A stretch of 64,000 nt of DNA, taken from NCBI GenBank assembly GCA_963383645.1, contig OY726559.1, forward strand, positions 115,936,441 to 116,000,440, given 5' to 3'. This DNA comes from Muscardinus avellanarius (taxonomy: Eukaryota > Chordata > Mammalia > Rodentia > Gliridae). Under the pieces are notes generated by a model. That model was not told the origin of the DNA. It saw nothing but the letters and a program-made list of their open reading frames with translations, and ran no database searches. Both the position numbers and the translations under genes were made by a program. Positions 58,110 through 64,000 of this stretch are shown here, piece after piece (positions within the stretch are counted from its first letter, which is position 1; every line of letters begins with the position of its first letter).

Positions 58110-58560
58110 ATGGCACACACACCTGTAATCCCAGAATGTGGGAGGCTGAGATAGGAGGATCAGAGGTTTGAGGCCAGCCTTAGCAACTTAGGCCCTCAGC
58201 AACCTCAGGGTCTCAAGTTGACCTTGTTTCAAAATTAAAAAAATAAAAAAGCCAAGGGTGGCGGCGCACGCTTGTAATCCCAGCATTCGGGAGGCTGAGA
58301 CTGGAGGATCGCTGTTCGTGGATAGCTTCAGCTACTTAATGAGGCCCTCTGCAACTTAGTGAGACCCTGTTTCAAAATAAAGAATAAAAAAGAGGGCAGG
58401 GGGTGTAGCTTGTAGGTGGAATGCCCCTGGGTTCCATCCCCAGACTCACACAAAAATAAATAAATAAAAATAAAATAAGATAAAAAATAAAAGAGCTGAG
58501 GATGTAATCCAGAGGTAGAATACCCCTGGGTCTCATCTCCAGTACCACAAAAACAAAATC
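58110..58560 (+). mobile_element. Old SINE, type-A SINE, ID half
   Basis: 58110-58245, 58248-58455, 58488-58555. Confidence 0.75.
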
Positions 58561-59269
58561 AATACTGCATGGTGGAAAGCATAATAAAGAAAAAAATAGA
58601 TCAAGATGAAATATGTCAGGGATAGTATTAAATTCCATATAGAGCAATACGTTCTTACAAGTTTATAGTAAACAAATAATCCTATCCACAAAAAATGGGC
58701 AAAAGCCAAGAAGAGACAAATACTTTAGAAAGAAATGGAGATGACCAGTACAATTTGAAATTCATTGTTCCATGTTTGTGGACACAAATCATCTAAGAAC
58801 TACGTATAAAACAAGGACAGTTGTTCAGGGAAGAGACTTATTAGGTTTATTCTTTTATATTGAACTGGAAAAGCCTTAAAATAGATAACCAAACTCCATA
58901 TTGCTGAAGGTTTTTGGAAAAGGGTCTTATGCTTCCTGCAAATACAAACTGGCATTACCACTCTGGATGGAAATTTGGTGATTTCATTAGCTAACAGATA
59001 ATTATTATTGTATATGCATTTTAAAATTTAAAGTGAGCATACTATTTTATTCGGCCATTATACCTCTGATGTACCGCAACCGAAAATAAAAATTAGTACA
59101 AGCAATTTGGACAGACGATTTGGATCTGAAATTCAACAGTTACAATTACTTTGCTTGGAGAGATTCCCACATATATGCAAACATATATGTAAACATGTAG
59201 GCAATTTTCCATAGCTGCAATGTTTGTACATTGAATACCGTAGACAGCCTAAAGTCCCACCCCAAAGGA
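58561..59269. other. AT-rich DNA, possibly very old L1, no gene seen
   Basis: Words such as AAAAAATGGGCAAAAGCC (58686) suggest late L1 ORF2, but the similarity fades. Confidence 0.4.
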
Positions 59270-59465
59270 TACGGGCGTGGTGGCGCACGCTTGTAATCCC
59301 CGCGCTTGGGAGGCGGAGACAGGAGGATCGTGCAGGTTCGAAGCCAGCTGTGCTGGCTTAGGAGACCCTGTTTCCAAATAAAAATGTAAAAATAGGTCTG
59401 GGAGTGTAGCCCGGAGGTAGAAGGGCTTCCAGGAACCCCAGTACCACCAAAAAAAAAAAAAAAAA
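59270..59465 (+). mobile_element. SINE type B
   Basis: CGGGCGTGGTGGCGCACGC, CCCCGCGCTTGGGAGGCGG, GGAACCCCAGTACCACC, poly-A. Confidence 0.9.
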
Positions 59466-59929
59466 AAGAAAGAAAGAAAAGAAAATCATGCAGCCGACAC
59501 TTGTAACGTGGAAACTATACGGGTGTAAAAATGAACAAACTTTACCTATCTGGAGTAACTTGAATGGCTCACAAAAAAAAAAAAAAAGGCTTAAAGAAGA
59601 GAACAACTCACAGACGTGGCTTCAGATACGGCACCATTTCTATGAAATTGAAACCATGCGAGCTATAATATATATTTCTGTCGGGGTGACTTGATTAGAA
59701 GGAAATTGTAAATTGGAAGGAAGGAAGCAGCATCTTGCTTTCAACCATTGTGTGGAGCGGTTAAGTTAATACGGGCCAGGTAAGAAAGAAGTGTGGGTGA
59801 AAGCTTCCAGAAAGAAAATTAGACACCAAAGCAGGCCCTTTTTGACGGGAAGATAGGAAAGAGATTTCCATCCTACTTCTTTTTCCTTCCTTTTTCTTTT
59901 CTTTTCTTTTCTCTTCTCTTTTCTTTTCC

Positions 59930-60145
59930 TTTTTGATGGTACTGGGGATTGAACCAAGGACCTAGGGGCATTCTACCTCTGAGCTACACACCCAACTCCA
60001 TTTTATTTTTTATATTGAAACAAGGTCTTGTGAAGTTGCTGAGGGTCTTGCTAAATTGCACAAGCTGGCCTCAAAGCTGAGATCTTCCAATCTCAGCCTC
60101 CGGAGTACTGGGATGACAAGTGTATGCCACTACACCTGGCCCACC
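59930..60145 (-). mobile_element. Old SINE at the inner end of the right arm
   Basis: GGTACTGGGGATTGAACC to CACTACACCTGGCCC. Confidence 0.75.
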
Positions 60146-60300
60146 CTCCCCATTTTCTAGGTAGCCTAAATCCCAGATGGCAGCAGCAGCCCTGGCCCTG
60201 TGGAGGGCATCAGTCATGACCTGTCACAGGACCATGCAGGTGTCAGGGGCGGGGCCTTCCTAGGCCCTGTCTCACAGGGTGGGGCAGAGCCCAAGGCCAG

Positions 60301-60379
60301 GATAAAAGGGCTCAGGACCAGGGCACCTCCATCCACTCACCTCCCGAGGAGCCCACGGACCCGCGCTGCCTGTGACCAG
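60301..60379 (+). promoter_or_regulatory. TATA box and exon 1 of the right LCE1 gene
   Basis: GATAAAAG at 60301-60308, predicted start near 60330, exon 1 ending TGACCAG|GTGAGT at 60379/60380. The intron is 1,011 bases to 61390. A GC box GGGGCGGGGC lies at 60246-60255 upstream. All mirror the left copy. Confidence 0.75.
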
Positions 60380-61413
60380 GTGAGTGTCCATTGGGAACCG
60401 CTCAGAGCAGAGCAGGAGGGAGGCGGGCAGCGCTGAGGGGATGGCATGGCCCTGCCATCCATTAGCAAAGGAAGCGCTCTCTGGAGGACTGGGAAGTAGA
60501 GGCAGGGAGGGCAGATGGAACTCAAGGGGGTGTCGATGACAGGGACTCGTGCCCTAGAGAAAGGCCGTTGATTTGCAGTGGTGGTATCTCTAGTCTCAGG
60601 CACGTCAACACGGACCACTTTGCTGAGCTGGAGTTTTTCTCCCTGGGATGTTTGCCTTTGAAAACCAAGCAGTCCTTTCCTGAAGAGCTGCTCTCAGCGA
60701 TGGGGAGGAACTCGGTGCTCACGGGCTCCCCTGGGCACCGGATGAATGGGTCTGCAGAGCAGACAAGACCTGGCTCCACCTGGCAGGAGCGTTAGAGTCC
60801 TTGTCTGCTGAGAATCTGAGAGCGCAGGACGCAGGGGGTCTGGGTGTGAGTCTTAATTAAGTGGCAGTTTTCTCAGTTTTCCCACAAAATTTGTACCATC
60901 CTTTGCAATTTTGAACTTTTAAGTCCCTCTGGGACAAGATTATCTAGGAAATTCTTCCAAGAAGGACTATTTTGTAAAGAAATGATTTGATTGCTAGATT
61001 GTTCCTGAGATTTATTTTTCATCATTCATATTTTTATTGCACATATGTGATTTGGGGATTTTTTATTTTTGTGGAATTGCACCCAGGGACATTCTACCTC
61101 CAGGCTATACCCATAGCCCAATTTTCTTTTTTATTTATTTTAAAATTTTTAACAGTGTCTTACTAAGTGGCTGAGGCTGGCCTCAAACCTGTAATCCAAG
61201 AAGATCAGGTTCCAGAAAGAGGCGAGGAGAGCCTTCGGCCAACATTTAGAGAGAATGGACTTGCAGGAGTACACTGCGGTCCTACCTAGGAAAACATATC
61301 AGCGCTTCATCAAAATGGAGGGCCCTGAAATGACCAGGCTGGGCGGGGAGGCCTCTGCATCTGGGTCTGACTGTTTGTGACTCTCCCCAGCTCCTGAAAG
61401 ACTGCCCACCACC

Positions 61414-61773
61414 ATGTCCTGCCAGCAGAGCCAGCAGCAGTGCCAGCCCCCTCCCAAGTGCGCCCCCAAGTGTCCCCCCAAGTGCCCCACCCCCAAGTGT
61501 CCCCCCAAGTGTCCCCAGGCCTCCTCCTGCTGTGGTTCCAGCTCTGGGGGCTGCTGCAGCTCTGGGGGTGGAGGTGGCGGCTGCTGCCTGAGCCACCACA
61601 GGCCCCGCAGGTCCCTTCGCCTCAGACACCAGAGCTCTGGCTGCTGCAGCAGCGGTGGTGGAGGCTGCTGTGGGAGCAGCGGTGGCAGCAGCGGCTGCTG
61701 TGGGAGCAGCGGTGGTGGTGGTGGATGCTGCGGCAGCAGTGGCGGGGGCCAGCAGTCTGGGGGCTGCTGCTGA
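61414..61773 (+). CDS. LCE1-type late cornified envelope protein (right copy, inverted duplicate)
   Basis: This 119-residue LCE1 protein is almost the same as the minus-strand copy at 48094-48441. Visible differences are an extra KCPP unit in the N-terminal Lys-Cys-Pro repeats (four residues), PT for PA there, RLRH for RRRH in the basic loop, and SSGG for GSGG in the C-terminal repeats. It keeps the [10 protein letters not shown] start and QQSGGCC end and is fully open. The acceptor CTCCCCAG|CTCCTG is at 61390/61391, 23 bases before the ATG; AATAAA is at 62023. The TATA box, exon 1 and intron are also duplicated, so it should be an expressed gene of the cornified envelope, not a retrocopy. 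The orthologue among human LCE1A-F cannot be decided. Confidence 0.92.
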   Translation: MSCQQSQQQCQPPPKCAPKCPPKCPTPKCPPKCPQASSCCGSSSGGCCSSGGGGGGCCLSHHRPRRSLRLRHQSSGCCSSGGGGCCGSSGGSSGCCGSSGGGGGCCGSSGGGQQSGGCC

Positions 61774-62022
61774 GGCGGCTGGGGCCCAGAGGCATGCACT
61801 GGCCGGCTCACCCCTCCTGCCTGGCTCGCCTGCCTCACTGAGTGCTGTCTGCGAGGGCGACGTCAAACCTGGAGGAGTCTTCTGCGCTGGAGTCCAGGAG
61901 CCCACGCGTCGCCCTGAACACCTTCGCTGACCTTGTTCACTACCTGCGGCCCCGGGGCCCTAGAGCACCACTGGCCCGTCCCTCTATAGCTGTTCGCAGA
62001 CCCAAGGGCACTGTGAGACAAT

Positions 62023-62028
62023 AATAAA
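62023..62028 (+). terminator. PolyA signal of the right LCE1 gene
   Basis: AATAAA, 250 bases past the stop, conserved with the left copy. The mRNA should end near 62045. Confidence 0.8.
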
Positions 62029-62274
62029 CCAGACCCCAGCACACCTTGGCTCCACTGTGGTCATTTGTACTCGGGGCGCCGTGACTCTCCTCGTCCATCC
62101 CCAGCTCCTGGGTCCCCGCAGCCTTCCCATGTATGGACCCTCTCCGTGGCGCGTGTGCCCCTAACATCTTCCCAGCGCAGGAGGGGCCCTTGGTGGAAAA
62201 CCCAATCCAGATCCCCTGCTTATGGGTTTGGTTTGGTTTGGCTTTGGTACTCACCTGCAGCCAACACCCTTTTT

Positions 62275-62610
62275 TTTTTTTTTTGTGGTGGTACTGGGGT
62301 TTCTGGAAGCCCTTCTACCTCCAGGCTATACTCCCAGACCTATTTTATACTTTTTTATTTGGAAACAGGGTCTCTTAAGCCAGTGGGGGCTGGCTTTGAA
62401 CCTGCGTGATCCTCCTGTCTCCGCCTCCCAAGCGCGGAGATTACAAGCATGCCACCCCGCCCGACCCTTTTTTTTTTTAGTCAGTTTTTTTTTTTTTTTT
62501 TGAGACAAGATCTTGCTAAATTGTGAGTCTCACAAAGTTGGGAAAGCTGTCCTCAAACCTGCTATGGTCCTGTCCCAGGGACTGGGATCACAGGTGTGAG
62601 TCATCACAGA
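62275..62610 (-). mobile_element. Type-B SINE and old SINE piece
   Basis: Type B 62285-62462; older piece 62500-62610; poly-T between. Confidence 0.8.
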
Positions 62611-62666
62611 GCCATTGGTTCTGAACACTATCCCTCAATCTGAGTTTACATGATTGTTTTTTACTA

Positions 62667-62667
62667 A

Positions 62668-62708
<41 letters not shown>

Positions 62709-63115
62709 GCAGTAATGGGGATGAAACCCAGGGGCATTCTACCTCCGAGTGGCACCCTTAGCCCTATTTTTTTTTTTTTTTTTTTTGGTGGTACTGGGGT
62801 TACTGGAAATGCTTCTACCTCCGGGCTACACTCCCAGACCCATTTTTATACTTTTTACTTGGAAACAGGGTCTCTTAGCCAGCACGGCTGGCTTCGAACC
62901 TGCGTGATCCTCCTGTCTCCGCCTCACAAGCACAGGGATTACGAGTATGCACCACAACGCCCGGCCTCAGCCCTAATTTTTATTCTTTATTTTGAAACAG
63001 GGTCTCACTGAGTTGCAGAGGGCCTCACTAAGTCGCTGAGGCTGTCGGTGAATCGCGATCCTCCTGTCTCAGCTTCCCAAAGGCTGGAATTACAAGCGCG
63101 CGCCACCAAAATTTA
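62667..63115 (-). mobile_element. (ATT)n and type-A SINE interrupted by type B
   Basis: (ATT)n 62667-62708; type A 62710-62770 and 62967-63108; type B 62786-62965 inside it. Confidence 0.85.
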
Positions 63116-63162
63116 GTTTATGAATTTCTGCAGGAATTCTCTCCAAAGTGCTGTCTTGCCCG

Positions 63163-63163
63163 C

Positions 63164-63226
<63 letters not shown>

Positions 63227-63275
63227 TCCTCCTTCCTTCCTTCCTTCCTTCCTTCCTTCCTTCCTTCCTTCCTTT
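63163..63275. repeat. (CTTT)n(CCTT)n microsatellite
   Basis: CTTT units to 63228, then CCTT units. Confidence 0.95.
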
Positions 63276-63473
63276 CTGGGTCTAAGGATGGAACCCAGAG
63301 GCATTTGACCTCTGAGCTATATCCCCTGCCCTATTTTTTATTCTTTATTTGAAACAGAGTCTCACTAAATTGGAGAGAGCCTCACTAAGTAGCTGAGGCT
63401 GTCTGCGAACCGTGATCCGCCGGTCTCAGCCTCCCGAATGCTGGGATGACAAGCGTGGCCACCGCGCCGGCCT
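63276..63473 (-). mobile_element. SINE type A
   Basis: GGATGGAACCCAGAGGC to CCACCGCGCCGGCC. Confidence 0.85.
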
Positions 63474-63737
63474 CTGTCTTGTCTTTCTTGGGCCACGGTA
63501 TCAAATCGGCCATGATGTCTAATTATCTCACTCCCTGTGACCTAACTTTGACCAGCTACTTCAGTGTTATGAAAACATCCCGAGGCTCCAATGAGATAGC
63601 GTGGGCGGATCAGACAAACAATTTGGGAGATCATCTCTCTAGGACTTGTCTTGAGCGGGCTTTAAAAATGAAAGGAAATCACTGATGGTGGAAAGACTAG
63701 TGTGTAACTCCTCACTCCTGAATGCTTGAATGCCTAC
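63474..63737. other. Upstream flank of the LCE1 pseudogene
   Basis: I see neither a TATA box/exon 1 like those of the intact copies nor another gene. Confidence 0.5.
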
Positions 63738-64000
63738 ATGTCCTGCCAGCAGGGCCAGTAGCAATGCCGACCCCTCCCAAGTGCCCCACCCCAAGTGCCC
63801 CCAAGTGCCCCACCCCAAGTGCCCCCAAGTGTCCCGCCCCAAGTGCCCCGCCCCCAAGTGCCCCCAAGTGCCCCGCCCCAAGTGCCTCAAGTGCCCCACC
63901 CCAAGTGCCCCCCAAGTGCCCCGCCCCCAAGTGCCCCCCAAGTGTCCCCCTAAATGCCCTCAGGTCTCCTCCTGTTGCAACATCAGCTCCAACAAACCTG
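63738..64000 (+). pseudogene. LCE1-like pseudogene, cut by the window edge
   Basis: The ATG at 63738 begins MSCQQGQ, then a TAG at 63759-63761 replaces the eighth codon (Gln in LCE1). Next, a one-base loss relative to LCE1 (near 63767-63775) shifts the frame. A repeat field with about 14 AAGTG-containing units of varying length follows, derived from the Lys-Cys-Pro-Pro repeats (LCE1 has three to four). After about 63950 the LCE1 frame resumes as KCPQVSSCC. The splice acceptor position, CCAG in the intact copies, reads TCAC here (63712-63715). Three independent lesions make it a dead copy. The remainder lies beyond the window. Confidence 0.85.

Larger units (their letters stand above)
49734..60139. 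other. Spacer between the inverted LCE1 arms
   Basis: About 10.4 kb without a recognisable gene. It holds type-A SINEs, a rearranged L1, an LTR, an ID monomer, microsatellites and unassigned DNA. Stretches with nothing I can name are 49960-50560, 50810-51310, 53010-53480, 55070-55735, 57075-57490 and 57720-58100. Confidence 0.7.
60140..62255. repeat. Right arm of the large inverted duplication (contains plus-strand LCE1 gene)
   Basis: Reverse-complement partner of 47537-49733. It ends at GGTACTCACC (62246-62255). The inner end fades inside a SINE-adjacent sequence around 60140. It lacks about 80 bases present in the left arm near 47566-47645. Confidence 0.9.

Noticed and set aside
63770..63950. 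CRISPR-like regular short repeats
   Set aside because: Direct tandem coding-type repeats without spacers in a mammalian gene; derived from LCE1 Lys-Cys-Pro units.

Overview
The window is nuclear DNA of a placental mammal, most likely a squirrel-family rodent (Sciuridae). Almost all dispersed repeats are dimeric SINEs with a 7SL/B1-like left half and an ID (tRNA-Ala-derived) right half, the B1-dID/MEN type known from squirrels and some other rodents. A lone ID monomer, old L1 fragments and many microsatellites complete the background. The species call is inference; the mammalian and rodent calls are firm.

The genes place the window in the epidermal differentiation complex (human 1q21.3), read in the reverse of the human map orientation. 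From left to right: SMCP (minus; coding exon 7654-8049, proposed 5' exon near 14374-14520); a short LCE-like gene, possibly LCE7A (minus, 19678-20010); LCE6A (minus, 36825-37067); an LCE1-type gene (minus, 48094-48441); a near-identical LCE1-type gene in opposite orientation (plus, 61414-61773); and a decayed LCE1 copy running off the right edge (plus, from 63738). This matches the human order LCE1A-LCE6A-SMCP.

All five intact genes share one plan: the whole protein is in the second exon, a short non-coding first exon lies upstream, and the coding exon starts 20-24 bases before the ATG. TATA boxes, GT donors, AG acceptors and AATAAA signals can be read directly for the LCE genes. SMCP instead has a CRE-like element and no clear TATA box, fitting spermatid expression against keratinocyte expression of the LCEs.

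The main structural feature is a large inverted duplication. About 2.1-2.2 kb carrying a whole LCE1 gene (promoter, exon 1, intron, coding exon, polyA) occurs at 47537-49733 and, inverted, at 60140-62255, around a spacer of about 10.4 kb. The rest is intergenic or intronic DNA packed with SINEs of two age classes (type B often inserted into type A), L1 pieces, two related endogenous-retrovirus LTRs, a small processed-mRNA insertion and long simple repeats. Coordinates of SINEs and clusters are approximate (about 10 bases).
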